Shown here piece after piece: positions 1 to 11,109 of a stretch of DNA of 64,000 nt (its first letter is position 1; every line of letters starts with the position of its first letter). The stretch is from Podospora comata (Eukaryota > Ascomycota > Sordariomycetes > Sordariales > Podosporaceae). The notes beneath the pieces were generated by a model. That model saw only the letters and a list, made by a program, of their open reading frames with translations. It searched no databases and was not told where the DNA came from. A program made the position numbers and the translations under genes. The stretch spans positions 930,001-994,000 of the forward strand of contig CP071496.1 of the NCBI GenBank assembly GCA_017354895.1, read 5' to 3'.

Positions 1-334
1 GTGAGGGTGAATATGGAGAGGTTGGTGCAGGGTGTGGGGATGGAGGATTTAATTGATCAGTGGGAGGATGCCGGATGAGATGGATATCTGATCAAGAATG
101 GTTCAAGATGGGTGTGAGCACTTGGACTTTGACGTAATATTACCGTGTTATTGGTCTTGAGTTGAGATGGCAGAAAAATGAACTCTTGCTAGCCCAGATA
201 CCAGATACCCGTATGTACCTCATGCCACATTGTGGGTAACATATTCAGATAGATATTTTCACCACCCACTTCCAACGGTTTAAGCAGTGATAGTTCTGGA
301 GCGACATCGAGCCATGGAATCCATGGAGAGGTGT

Positions 335-1425
335 TCAGTTTGTATCCACCCCCCTCCACTTCCAAGCAAACATGACGGTTCCACCGCTACACATTGGTCA
401 GTATCATGGGTGGTCCTTGCGATGTCATGTTGATGCACTTACCAAGGATACCCGCCCTTCAGAAACAACGGACCCTCTTTCTCATCCACAACGCCACCAA
501 ACACCCTCAGCGCATCATCTCTTGTACGGCGGGAGTGAAACTCGACTCTGACGTAAGTCTCGTCAGGATTCTTGTGAATGAGAGTGGTAGAGAAGACTCC
601 CATGGCCTTGCCCATTATATAGCCGCGGCCATGGTCGCGCTTCCACTCCTCAAAGGTAGGCTCGCTGAGAGGGCCGAGGAGGAGGACGTCTGGCTGCTCG
701 GCATCACCATCGAACGGGTAGGGTGGGATGGTGCGGGTACTGTAGAAGTTGGGTGCCACAGGCTGGGTATTGAGCAGTGAGGGTATGCCGAATTGTTCGT
801 AGAGGGCGTCGATTGGGGCGGTCGTAGCATTGAGAGAGTTAGACTGCTCCATGGTGACAGGCACTTGCTCATCACTGAGACTGTCGGTAGTCTCAGCCAT
901 ACCCAGACCCCCTTCAACATTGTTACCGCCCATCTCCTCAAAATCAAGTAAATCACCCTCTTCTGTCCCCTCTTCATCATCAGTGTCCTTGTTGCTGGTA
1001 TCGGGCGTCCAAATCACCATCTCCATCCCGCTTGATCTTTCCGTCTCAACCCCCCCCTTATCACCTCCTTCCTCAACAACAGGAGCACTATCCACCACCA
1101 CCCCAAAGAAAAGTTTCATCCCTGTCAAGACCGCTGCCTTGTTCTTGGCGGCTTTCAACGCTCCTTCCTGCAGCCCGTACTCGCGGCCTTTGTTCCAGGA
1201 TTCTTTGAGCTGCTTGTCGATTTGAGTGTTGTCGGAGGAAGGAGCGTTGGTGATGGCAGTGGTGTCATGTTGGGTGTTGAGGAAATGAAAGGGTGCGAGA
1301 TCGGGAGTGGAAGAGAGGGTTAGAGGGACGGTGGGAGGGGGTTTGATGAGTTGGGCTATGTCGCCCCATACTGGGTCGATGGGGCGGTAGAGGGAGAGGA
1401 TGGGGTGGTTGTGGAGAGTGGTCAT
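335..1425 (-). CDS. Uncharacterised protein, two exons
   Basis: I do not recognise this protein. Exon 1 runs 1425-443 and exon 2 386-335; the intron 442-387 has a GTAAGT donor, a CTGAC branch site and a TAG acceptor, and splicing replaces a stop met directly after the donor. The product is 344 residues. The N-terminal third is Pro/Leu-rich, the centre is acidic (runs of D, E and G), and the C-terminal 100 residues look like a compact fold ending in a Trp/Lys-rich tail. The ATG at 1425 has A at -3. The frame stays open upstream to 1782 through an 18-bp tandem repeat, so a 463-residue form is possible. The coding strand is C-rich in its 5' part and G-rich in its 3' part. Confidence 0.6.
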
Positions 1426-1447
1426 TTTGGGGTTGCTGGTGTAGATT

Positions 1448-1519
1448 GGTGGTGGAAGAAAGGATGGTGGTCGAAGAGAGGATGGTGGTTGAAAAAAGGA
1501 TGGTGGTTGAAGAGACAAT
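1448..1519. repeat. Four 18-bp tandem units upstream of the first gene
   Basis: Four near-identical 18-bp units start at 1448, 1466, 1484 and 1502, each of the form GGTGGTNGAAGANAGGAT. The unit length is a multiple of three and, read on the minus strand, gives six-residue steps of the PPSFLQ type in the open frame above the preferred start codon. It is either a 5'-leader minisatellite or an N-terminal proline repeat. Confidence 0.75.
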
Positions 1520-1782
1520 GACGGGCAGTGGTGTGAGTATCGAGGGCCGGGGGTGATTGGGTTGAACTGACGGGGTGGAAGAAAGGATAGCTGAGGGATT
1601 ATACGGTGGAAGGATGGGAAAATAAGCATCGAGAAGCTAGGGAGGGTGGAGAAGGGGGCCTGTTTCGTTTGAGGATCGCCCATATTTGACTGCTTTTCCT
1701 GGAGTTGTATCATGTTTTGGGACTCAGATGAAGGATTTTTTTGCTTCTCAGGGACGATGAGAGCAGAGAGACATTTTGCCAT

Positions 1783-2371
1783 CAGGTTCTTGCCAAATAT
1801 TCTGGCAAAAATGGCAAGATGCCATGCTGAGCAGAGAAGGCTGTTGCAGCACTTCCAAGGTTAGCTGTCCACCAAGAGATTTCCTTTCAGTCGTTTCCAC
1901 TTGTTGGTCGTTGAAGGAGACAGGCTCTCAGCTGCTCCATTCGGTCACGTATGTACCCAACTCTCAAGTTCATTGAACTAATGGGATATGCCTTCCATTT
2001 CGAGTAGCAAGGCTGGGCCTGACATCCAAGATTGAAAATACTGATATGGTCAAGCTTGAGTCCCGTCTCATGGACATTAGCGTTTTCTAGGCTTGTAAGC
2101 TTTGGATGATCCCTGCCTAGGTCGTAAGTCTCCAAAGATAAGGTACGTACGTAGTTTACCTTACATTGATAGGCGTCACGAAAGTTCTCAAAGGTTACCA
2201 ACAGGCTCGTTAAGGTTTGGGTACAGATGACAAACTCAAGTCAGTACCTATAAATGCAGCCTTTTGCCCTTTGTAATTTTTCTTTTGACCAACAGCTTTT
2301 CTCACCTACCTACCCACCCACCGACAAAATGCTTCTCAATCGACCGCAAACACCCAACTTGGGGAGCAGCC
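1783..2371. other. Intergenic, no gene seen
   Basis: Balanced base composition with no convincing coding frame. Short open frames here have no domain signal. It should hold the promoter of the minus-strand gene at 335-1425. Confidence 0.5.
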
Positions 2372-2977
2372 ATGACCGACGACGACGCCGACTCAGATCA
2401 TGAGCCTTTTCCCGAATGGCGCCGCAGCAAACCATATCCCATGGACGACTTGGACAATAGTGCCATTCTCCGTGTTGCTTCTTGGCATAACCCGGAGCTT
2501 GATGAGCAGCGGCACGAAGCGATCAACATCACATCCACATCCATTCGCACCTCCCTCGAAAGCAGCGACACGTTTCCTGTCAACCCCCGAATGCCAACCT
2601 CGGAGCCTTGGAGAAATTTCCACTTGAGCTGACCTATGAGGCTATGCACTATCTCGATATTGCATCTCTCTTGCAGTTTATGCGTACCAACCATCGTGCC
2701 TGGAGTTTGGTCACCAACCTGAGTCCCGCTTTACAGAAACCTACGGGGACGAGCTGCTCGTCGTCATCATTTTAACCAAGCTGGCGCCACACTTAAATGA
2801 TCCCCTGAAGCGTAGAAGTTGTGGAAGGCCAGTGACAAGGGTAGACGGGTTGTGAAGATATTTTATCCTTCCCTTAGCTGGTGTTCTGGAATTGAGGAAA
2901 ACCGCTGTATTTCATGGGTCGATTCCGCGGAGGACGAGACCCCGGAGTGGACAGATCTCAGCCAAGAGGACACTTAG
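2372..2977 (+). pseudogene. Broken F-box-type gene
   Basis: The start (MTDDDADSDHEPFPEWRR) is open from 2372. The F-box-like stretch then appears in the next frame from about 2595 (LEKFPLELTYEAMHYLDIAS), typical of the large fungal F-box family that begins 'LxxLPxELxxxILxxLD'. Another frame change follows near 2740 (YGDELLVVIILTKLAPHL). An acidic tail with TPEWTDLSQEDT ends at 2977, as in intact relatives. At least two frameshifts make this a relic. Such genes expand and decay readily in Sordariales. The F-box assignment rests on pattern recognition alone. Confidence 0.55.
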
Positions 2978-3959
2978 CCAGGGATCTTATTTGATATACC
3001 TAAGGCAGGTAGGCAGGTAGTTGAAGGCTAGATGATGTAATAGGCGTCCAACCAAGCATAGCAGATCCCTTCATGAGTCCAAGAACCATGTATGCTTGCA
3101 TGGCTACCTAGTCAGAATGCGTATCTAAAAGTGTGGCCTGTGTCATTTTGTCACCTGTCACGTCGTCTTACCATTAGCTTTATTGTTGCTTGGCTAATAC
3201 CACTACGTAGGGTCTTGGAGGACTCGAAATAATCAATCCACTTTTCTTCACAGCAGGGCAATGCCAGATGATCAGCGCACAAAAGGATGTCAAGAGATAC
3301 AAACACACACCTACCTGATCACAGATCTACCCGACTGTCAATTCGCTACCAAGTTTGGAAACCAAGTCATCGTCACGCTAATCACCACCAAACTGGCCTC
3401 ATACTTCATTCCGGAGATCAACGCTGCGCTGTGCACTGAGCGATGCTAGTGTGGAAGATTTGCTGGGTTCGTCACTGTCTTCCCGCTACAAAAGTGCTGT
3501 TTTGATTGTGGGATCTGGGGGAAGGGAAGGCTCGACACGTATCGTTTCAGGGAGACCGAAGACGAGGATGGATGGCTTGGACACAACCAGCCAAAGATGT
3601 AGACGGTCAGTTACCCAGGTCAAGGACAACAGAGAACCCGGGTTTATTTCACCGGTGGAATTGAAGGGTACAGCGGCTTCGACTACTATGCAGTTACTGC
3701 GATGTCCTACATCAGCGACCAGGACATGCCGAGCCAAGAGTCAGTTATGGTGTCTCTTGTACTGGATGCTTGCTGGAGTTAAGAATGGGGGATGAGAGTG
3801 GGTTCACTGTAAGATCATATATACAAGAATTCCATAGATCTCCTGACCCTTCTGTACATCATACATTCATTTCCACGGTTTTATTGAGCACTTCAATGGT
3901 GTCCCGGGGTCCAGAACCTTTGGAAGGTGAGTAAAGGGGGTACGCAGGTGGTAAATGTA
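2978..3959. other. Gene-relic stretch without an intact gene
   Basis: Balanced composition with scattered open frames (3261-3449, 3451-3795). A stretch near 3650-3790 reads YFTGGIEGYSGFDYYAV in one frame and looks protein-derived, but no family is recognised and no intact gene can be built. Confidence 0.35.
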
Positions 3960-4076
3960 TTTTCTGGTCTTGGTAGCCGGTGGCAGTACCGAGGCAAGTT
4001 TCAGGGTAGTTGCTTCGCTATCGTTGAACGAGAGGAAGATACAACCCCCGAGTGGCTCAAGCTAAACAAAGAGACA
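3960..4076 (+). pseudogene. Second F-box-family C-terminal relic
   Basis: A short stretch reads GSCFAIVEREEDTTPEWLKL and resembles the acidic TPEW tail of the relic that ends at 2977 (EDETPEWTDLSQE). It is probably the end of a duplicated, decayed copy. No start or F-box is visible for this copy, so the call is tentative. Confidence 0.3.
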
Positions 4077-4843
4077 CCCAGGTGCCTCCTTAGCTGCCCT
4101 GTGTAAGGTGGTTGAGACTAGAAGGCATGTCTCCCGAGATTACTCTAGATAGGTATCGTTTCAACTCCTTAGAGAGACCTTTTAGATACGAGACAACTCT
4201 ATTACCTGACCTTCAACGCCTGGTGGCTATCTGCAAACGCCTATTAACCATCTATAAAGCCCTTTTAACTCAGATTTGTGAAGGCCTACCAGGTTTCTGT
4301 AAAAGGGCCTACTCCCAGCAGCTCTCTCTAGGTGCATCTCGATCCATGACATGTCCAGCTGAAAAGGCACATGCCGTAAGTAGACGGAAAAGACAAGCGT
4401 TGGCATAGCGTGATCATCGACTCGGCACATTCGGAACCCTGCTCCCCAGAGCCAACCACTGAAGAGCCTGCCCATCAGCTTGGTTCAGAGCTGCATGGCG
4501 TAAGCTAGCGTTGCATTGCAGCAAATACTACCACGAGGCGCAGAATATTGTCCACCACAATCACGCAGTTCCTGACTGTTCAGGTAAGGCTTTCTCCGAC
4601 TAATGCTGGTACACCCCTGGCATGCCACGTAAAGGTGTGATGACTGATGACGGTTCCAGACTTGCTGTTGCGCTGGTTCGGATTCCCAAATCAACATTAT
4701 TGCACCATGGCTTGGAGAGCAGAATATCAACCTAAGTATGGCTTAGTTTCTTGGTAAGGTGAAGATGACTGCAGTGGTATAAGAGGAGGTAGAGCTTTGC
4801 CAGACATTTACAATCAGTTTCTTTCTTCTCTTCAGTCGCAACA
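4077..4843. other. Intergenic upstream of the GMC oxidoreductase
   Basis: No supported gene. The stretch at 4112-4330 has short repeated motifs around CTRTAAAGSSCYTTT-like text that look like an old repeat. The last 100 bases before 4844 should be the 5' leader of the GMC gene. Confidence 0.4.
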
Positions 4844-6896
4844 ATGGCAGCCAAATTTACGCATTGCTTGACGGCCATTCTGGCCCTGTGCGCCACCCCC
4901 GCACTTGCTATTCCAGGTGGCGGCAACAACAACAATCAAGATGTCTACGACTATGTGATTGTAGGCAGTGGACCCGGCGGATCTCCACTTGCTTCCAACC
5001 TCGCCAAAGCCGGATACTCTGTCTTGCTCCTGGAGGCAGGCGATGACCAGAGCGCCGATATTGGAACACAGCTCATCAATGTCGGCAGTACGTCCAATGC
5101 CAACCGCTGGGGATTTTACGTGAGGCAGTATGGCGACGACACGCAGCAGCTGAAGAACAACCACTTGACATGGAGACGTGCTGACGGGACCTTGTTCGTT
5201 GGCAATGGAAGCTCTGCTCCAGCTGATGCCACGCCTTTGGGTGTTTTCTACCCCCGCGGCGCGACTCTCGGTGGGTCGTCGGTCATCAACGCCGGCGTTA
5301 CAGTGTTGCCCAGCAAGAGCACCTGGGATGAAATTTGGAGGAAAACGGGTGACCGCAGCTGGAGGTTGGTGATCCCCTCACAAGATATGCGGCTTTGTCG
5401 AGAACTGACAATTCCACAGCGGTGACAACATTCGCAAAATCTTCACGCGTGTTGAGAGGAACCATTATCTCCCACCCGGAACCCTGGGCCATGGATTCAA
5501 TGGCTATCTCGACATCAACGGAAATGATGGCGAGGTCTACTCTCGCAGTCCCGGCATTCTGTCCGTCTTCAGGTCTATGATCGCATCCATCGGCGGCAAC
5601 CCCAACAACGCGCTCACCGATGTGACTCGCGATCTCAACAACCCCTCTCCATCTCGAGACACAACCCAAGGTCTTTTCGGCCTTCCTTTCCACGCCAACC
5701 AAACCTGGGGTCGTTTCAGTGCCCGCACCATCGTCCTTGACACTCTGGCTGCCAAAAAACCCAGTGGATCTCCTCGCTACCCCCTGACCCTCAAAACAAA
5801 TAGCCTCGTAACCAAAGTCCTCTTCGACAGACCCCGAAACAAGAAGCCCCGTGCCATCGGAGTCGAGTACCTCGAGGGACAATCCCTCTACTCGGCCGAC
5901 GCCCGCCACAACCCTTCCAACACAGGCACCAAACGCACCGTCAGAGCCCGCAAAGAAGTCATTCTCTCCGGCGGCGTCTTCAACACCCCGCAAGTCCTCC
6001 AACTCTCAGGAATCGGCCCAAAAGAACACCTCCGCTCGCTCAATATCTCCGTCCTAGTCGACCTCCCCGGCGTTGGCTCCCGCCTCCAAGACAACCCGGA
6101 ATACCCCGTCGTCGGCATCGCAAAAGACAACCAACCCTTCTTCACGATCCCCATCCCAGGCGAGCCAGACTGCTTCTTCGGCTTCGGCCCTCCTGGCGTC
6201 CCAGATCCGTGCATTGACCTCTGGTATCAGGGTCTTGGCCCCTATGCCCGCCCGGCGGCAAACACAAACGCTTTTATGCTCAAGACGAACTACTCCGGTG
6301 ATGGGGAGCTTGACATTCTCGTGTTTAGTCTGGCGAATTTTGCGTTCAGGGGTTATTGGCCCAATGATGCGGCTGTGGCTATCCCTCCTGATCCGTTGGG
6401 GGTGTTCGGCTTTTCGGTTGTAAAGATCAATCCTGTTTCCCAGGCGGGGACTGTTAGGTTGAGGAGTGCGAATCCGCAGGATACTCCCCTGATTAATTTT
6501 GAGATGTTCCAGACGGGGGCTGATCAAGATTTGGGAGCGTTGGCTGAGGCGGCTGCTTGGGGGAGGAGGGTTTATGGGAATGTGGAGGGGCCGACGGGGC
6601 CGATGACGACTACTGAGCCGCCCTGTGACGGGGGGACGGGTTGTTTTGCTGGGGATAAAGAGTGGGCGAGGGATCAGAGTTTTGGGCATCATGCTACTAG
6701 TACCTGTGCTATTGGTGGGGATAGGGATCGGTTGGCGGTGTTGGATAGCAAGTTTAGGGTTAGGGGCGTGGACGGGTTGAGGGTGGTGGATGGGAGTGCG
6801 TTTCCCAAGACGCCAGGGGCGTTCCCGGTGCTGAGCACGTTTTTGTTGAGTGAGAAGGCGAGTGTGGATGTTTTGGCGGATGCTAAGCGGTGGTGA
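4844..6896 (+). CDS. Secreted GMC (FAD) oxidoreductase
   Basis: A flavin-dependent alcohol/sugar/aryl-alcohol oxidase or dehydrogenase of the glucose-methanol-choline family; the substrate cannot be told. Exons 4844-5364 and 5420-6896 give 665 residues, the normal family length; the 55-bp intron has a CTGAC branch site and joins TGDRSW to SGDNIRK in frame. A signal peptide is likely (1-22, ending PALA). The Rossmann FAD motif VGSGPGGSPLA is at about 40-50, GMC signature 1 is GATLGGSSVINAG, and signature 2 is GGVFNTPQVLQLSGIG. The catalytic histidine is in HHATSTCAIGGD. The second active-site position, usually H or N, lies in FPKTPGAFP with no H or N, as in one fungal subgroup. Codon use switches from C-ending to G/T-ending near 6290. 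Export suggests a role in oxidising plant-derived substrates. Confidence 0.88.
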
Positions 6897-7689
6897 GGTT
6901 TGGGCGATGTGGCGCTGTCGGTGCCTACCCTAGGTATCTGATGTAACCAATATCAGAATAGGTACCTTGCTTTCGTGATCCAAATTGTTTTACTGCGGGC
7001 ATCAGGTCTGGTCAAGGTATCCCAACATGTTTTCCTGAGAATTCTCCTTTGCAAATCGGTATTGGCACATTGTTTCGGCCATGACTACAAGGAAGGCTTT
7101 TGATGACAGTCAGACCAATGTTCATTCTGGTATAAAGGGGTCACCTCCCTGACCCATCTCAGAGCCCGAAGAGGTCTTGTTGAGGACTTGGCTGCAGCAG
7201 AGGCTGGTCCAGCCCTAGGAGCAATTCATGGCACACTCATCACACCCATAACAAGTCCATCTTAAACGACATATGATAATAAATTTGGGATGGTCTCTTG
7301 CTGCTCTTTGCGATATCCTCGCCAATTAACTCAGCATATGGGTCATTTCAGGAGCCTGACAGCCTGGCTGTTATCATCGAGTCTTCCCACATCCTGAAGT
7401 GAATGGGTCGACTTGTCAACCCATATATTCTCTTTCCTTTCCAACGATGCATTTGTTCCCCTTTATCCCTATACCAGACCTCACGAGAGCTTGTGATTTT
7501 GTGAACCTCCAGCCAACTACACATCCGCGCTCTCCTTCTCGTTTTTAGACATCTTATGAGAGCTATCACATCTTTCATTTCAATATCTTGGCAAGAGTAG
7601 GTTCTTATAAACGCAGAACAACGAAAAACATTCCTAACATAACTTCTTTGGTAATCCTGAATTTCTCTCAACCATAGTCTGTTCCCAAG
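6897..7689. other. Intergenic, no gene seen
   Basis: Balanced composition. A 119-residue open frame on the minus strand (7348-7707) shows no domain and overlaps the start of the next relic, so it is treated as chance. Confidence 0.45.
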
Positions 7690-8855
7690 ATGCAACGCTT
7701 TGAGCACTTCCCGTATCTCCCTCAGAAACTCAGGGATCAGATCTGGGGCTATGCTTTGAGGAAGCCAGAGCCGGGCGCGAATATTTTCACCCTACTGAAC
7801 CACCACCTCTATCATTTATACGTAGTTGAGCTACAGCGATCTTGCCGACAAGATACGGGTTCTGAAGCCAAATGCCACACCAGCCGCCGCCAACGAGATG
7901 GTCACTCCCCAAGAAACAGCAACCTATTTTGCTTATGCCTTGTCGACCACAGCAACCAAGAACTTCTCTGCCTACATCTTTGAGAACACAGTCGAGGAAA
8001 TCTGCGCCGATGCTTGCCGTGAGATAGCACGGCTCGGCCGCCTGGGGAGGTTGCCACTGGGCAGAGTTGCGGGCGAAACACGAGAGATCGAGATTCCTCT
8101 TGACCCCTTGGGCAGCCCGAGCACCCGCCGGGTCTCGATTGATAGGTTCAAAGACTTGATTGTCGTCATTGGTGATGTATTGCCCAAAGAGATACCGATA
8201 CCGAGAAGTTTCTTGGTGCCGGAACCGAAGTGGGCACATGCCGTGCCATTCTCTGCCACGCACATCGCCATCGAGTTCAATCCCCAATGGGTTCAACCCA
8301 ACGAGGACTTCGACTGGGGTCCCATGGAGTACCACGGCTTCTACGATCTCGACGTCAAGTACAGCCTAACAGTGGCCAAGCAGCACTTTCCTAACTTTTG
8401 GATCATCGACCGGCATATTAGCAGACCCAGCCACGGCATCCCAGTCTCTCCCAACCGTCGGACCTTTAACGCCAAGTGAGGTGGTTTCGTTGAAGTTCGC
8501 CGCTGGGCTGACGGTCCGAAGTATGAGTGGTGGTTTCAAAAAACAACATGTAGGGGATGGCGGCAGGTGGAGAACGTCAAGGTTGCTGTCCGCCCTGGCA
8601 TCTAGGAGAATTACGACGGTAGGCCGCTCGATGATTCCCGCCATGCAAATGCTTTCGATTTAAAGGACGAGTTGAAACGAATGGGGACATCGCGGTATGT
8701 CTGTCATGGCGATGAGGACGACTTGATTGTCATGCCCAAAATTATCGACCGGGATGACCCTGATTATCGTGACGACTTGGAAAAGATACCTGCCCAAGAT
8801 CTGGCTGAGATCATGGAAGGCTACCCCCATTTGGGAGTTCTTGCTTACTGGACCG
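7690..8855 (+). pseudogene. Broken 2EXR-domain gene
   Basis: The start MQRFEHFPYLPQKLRDQIWG matches the fungal 2EXR domain (F-x-LP-x-ELR-x-x-IW). The frame changes by one near 7810-7830 and continues with DLADKIRVL to NRRTFNAK at 8476. Reading on in the same frame, a TGA (8477-8479) and a TAG (8603-8605) interrupt convincing protein text (FVEVRRWADGPKYEWWFQK, then DELKRMGTSRYVCHGDEDD). Both stops are one C-to-T step from Arg (CGA) and Gln (CAG), so decay by transition is likely. The frame runs into a repetitive GC-rich block at 8856, probably an inserted repeat that replaced the gene's 3' end. 2EXR proteins are a large fungal family of unknown function. Confidence 0.65.
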
Positions 8856-9052
8856 TGGACCGTGAGCCCCGCCGCGGTCCCCAGTCCCTATCTTATTGGT
8901 CCGTTCCGTCTTCCTGGACCGTGAGCCCCGCCGCGGTCCCCGGTCCCCATCTTATTGGTCCGTTCTGTCTCATGGACCGTGAGTCCCGCTCGATCGCCCG
9001 GTCCAGTCCTGATTGGTTCCTCGTGGCCCCACTGTCTCCCACAACCGTGACA
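8856..9052. repeat. 58-59 bp tandem block, possibly a truncated LTR end
   Basis: Units starting TGGACCGTGAGYCCCG begin at 8856, 8915 and 8973; the third is diverged. The block ends ACAACCGTGACA and carries ATTGGTCCG motifs. The LTRs in the neighbouring island also carry ATTGGTCC motifs and end in GTGACA, so this may be the outer end of a related LTR with a tandemly repeated U3. It joins the broken 2EXR gene on the left and the AT-rich transposon fossil on the right. Confidence 0.45.
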
Positions 9053-9099
9053 TGTTTCTTTATACCTTCCGTAAAACCTTCTTTACTTCTATAACGGAA

Positions 9100-9840
9100 A
9101 AAAATATATAAAGTAGATTTACGGGTACTAACTTTATACCGTACGATTTAAAAAAGGTATTTTTTAAGTTAAATATAAAACTTTATATATTAATATCCCT
9201 GACTTTACAGCCCGGCACTCTATAACTTTAGGTATTCTAAACACTATAAAACCCCCGAAAAGATAATTTATAATTAATACTTATTAAAACTTATATTATT
9301 AATTATTAAAATAATTTTCCGACTTTTAATATTAACTACAGTAAACTGATTTTTTAAAGGTATAACGGTTATAATACACTAAGTAACTTTCCTTTGTACA
9401 TAGAACGCTTCACTCCGTAAGGCTAACGAGGCCTTAAGCAAGCACCGGAGAGCCAAAAAGATACGTATGCAGCTTGGAGGATCACTTACTATGCAAGATG
9501 CACAAAATCTACTGGACCAAAAGGCCGTGGGTGAGGAGGTAGGAGAAGAAATATAGCTGGATGGTAGTAGTATTAGGGGGGCTCGTACGAAGGTTCGGTG
9601 CTGTGGTGTGTGCGGTAAGCCTGGCCATAACGCGCGCACTTACTAGGAGGCTGGGGAATCATTTGATTTAACCGTTTCTGATGTAATTGGAGTTGCTTCC
9701 TAATGTTGTTGCGGTATAATTGAGGATAGTTGTTGTAGGGTGGTGGAGACTGTACGACTCGCTTATATGTACGACTCGCTTATATGTACGACTCGCTTAT
9801 ATGTACGACTCGCTTATATGTACGACTCGCTTATAATATA
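9100..9840 (+). mobile_element. Fot1/pogo-type DNA transposon, 3' part only
   Basis: The plus strand encodes the C-terminal end of a Fot1-like (Tc1/mariner superfamily, pogo group) transposase. A heavily AT-converted stretch at 9117-9390 still shows the post-catalytic region (IPYDLKKV). A less damaged stretch at about 9405-9650 follows, with KANEALSKHRRAKK, LTMQDAQNLLDQKAVGEE and a zinc-knuckle-like CGVCGKPGHNARTY, where the last cysteine is Tyr (TGC to TAC, a G-to-A change). The catalytic DDE core and the 5' half are missing. A 5x17-bp minisatellite follows at 9751-9835. It is a dead, 5'-truncated copy with RIP-type damage. Confidence 0.75.
9751..9835. repeat. Five exact 17-bp tandem units
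   Basis: TGTACGACTCGCTTATA is repeated five times without a mismatch (starts 9751, 9768, 9785, 9802, 9819). It lies just beyond the Fot1-like transposase end, where subterminal repeats are expected. On the other strand the unit reads AAGCGAGTCGTAC, resembling AAGCGAGCGGGAC in the subterminal part of the second Fot1-like element near 26370. Confidence 0.95.
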
Positions 9841-9904
9841 TATTATCTAGCCTAAATTGGTACATTAATAGGCACCTAATTTATCCCCCACACCTGTCTA
9901 CTAG

Positions 9905-10329
9905 TGTGACGAACCTCTATCCAGAACCTCTGAAAGGGATACTAGTTGAAGGCACTTCTGAATAATCCTGGTTCGGTACAGCTAAACAGTGTATAATAAA
10001 TGGCTTGTCTTAATGTAATTATAAAATACCGTAACTATAAGCTTGAATTGCATACTACGGAACTGTCTATCTATACTAGCTAGTTCCTCCGTATATATAG
10101 ACCTTATGCCAAGTCATAATTATAGTAATTATTCCGCTTATTCTTAATAATCGTAATGATCGCTATAATCCTTTATAACTCCCTATTAATTATATTACCG
10201 CGATCACTATATTTTCCCAGTCTATTACCTATAATTGCGTAGCCTTACCCTAATTAGTTCTACTAACGATTATCTATGCGTCTTATGCCCCGTATACGGT
10301 CCGTCCTGCCTATTAGCTTAACTATAACA
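9905..10329 (-). repeat. LTR of the Ty3/Gypsy fossil (3' LTR relative to the minus-strand element)
   Basis: 425 bp, aligning end to end with 17241-17665. The two copies differ almost only by C/T and G/A exchanges at CpA/TpG sites, the mark of RIP. Confidence 0.88.
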
Positions 10330-10627
10330 TAATGCCCCTCCTCTTAAGTCGACGTTCCGTCGACCTAAGGCCTAAAATAACCGCTTATCGCTTATTTTTA
10401 TTTACTTATAAGTCCTCCTCTTTTCCCTATCGCTACGATATTTAACTCTTATAGAGTTTCTAGGTCCTCGTAACCCCCTACCCCGCGCATTAATCCGCAG
10501 TACTATCGTCGTTTAGCTCTAACCGCTCTTATTAACCTTAAAGGTTTTATCGTTATACCTTATTCGTTTTATACCGCTTATAATTTAACTTATTACTTTT
10601 ACGAGCGTTCTTCCTATTACGGCGAGT

Positions 10628-11015
10628 TGTGACGAACCCCTATCCAGAACCTCTGAAAGGGATACTGGTTGAAGGCACTTCTGAACAATCCTGGTTCGGT
10701 ACAGCTAAACAGTGTACAACAAATGGCTTGTCTCAATGTAATCACAAGATACCGTGACTACAAGCTTGAATTGCATACTGCGGAACTGTCTATCTACACC
10801 AGTCAGTTCCTCCGTATATATAGTCCCGGTGCCAAGCCTGGCGCCGTCCTGGATCGATGGACTCGACCATCGATCCTATCGATACTGTCCCTTTTGGGAT
10901 TGACGCTTCTGGATCGATCCTCGATCCCAATGATCCCGTTCTGATTGGTCCGGGCTCCCATACTAACGATTGGTCCGTGGTGCGCCTGCGCCCCACTGAG
11001 TGTCAAGCCGTGACA
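10628..11015 (-). mobile_element. Solo LTR of a related Ty3/Gypsy subfamily
   Basis: A 388-bp LTR begins TGTGACGAACCCC and ends CCGTGACA, with perfect 5-bp target duplications CGAGT at 10623-10627 and 11016-11020. Its first 180 bp match the 425-bp LTRs, whereas the other half (U3) is unrelated in sequence and GC-richer with repeated ATCGAT motifs. No internal region is attached, so it arose by LTR-LTR recombination after insertion. It is less RIP-altered than its host element and therefore younger. Confidence 0.88.
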
Positions 11016-11109
11016 CGAGTATATACGTCGAGGCTATACTTACGACGTATCGGGTACTCTTACTATTATAAGTCGGTTAGTCTATCTCTTTCTCGATACT
11101 CCGTCTAAC

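Noticed and set aside
4112-4408. A 98-residue frame with repeated Arg/Leu text
   Set aside because: The repetition is at the DNA level, there is no family signal, and the reverse strand is equally open.
9751-9835. Regular short repeats suggesting a CRISPR-like array
   Set aside because: Units of 17 bp are directly adjacent with no spacers, and the DNA is eukaryotic. It is a minisatellite.
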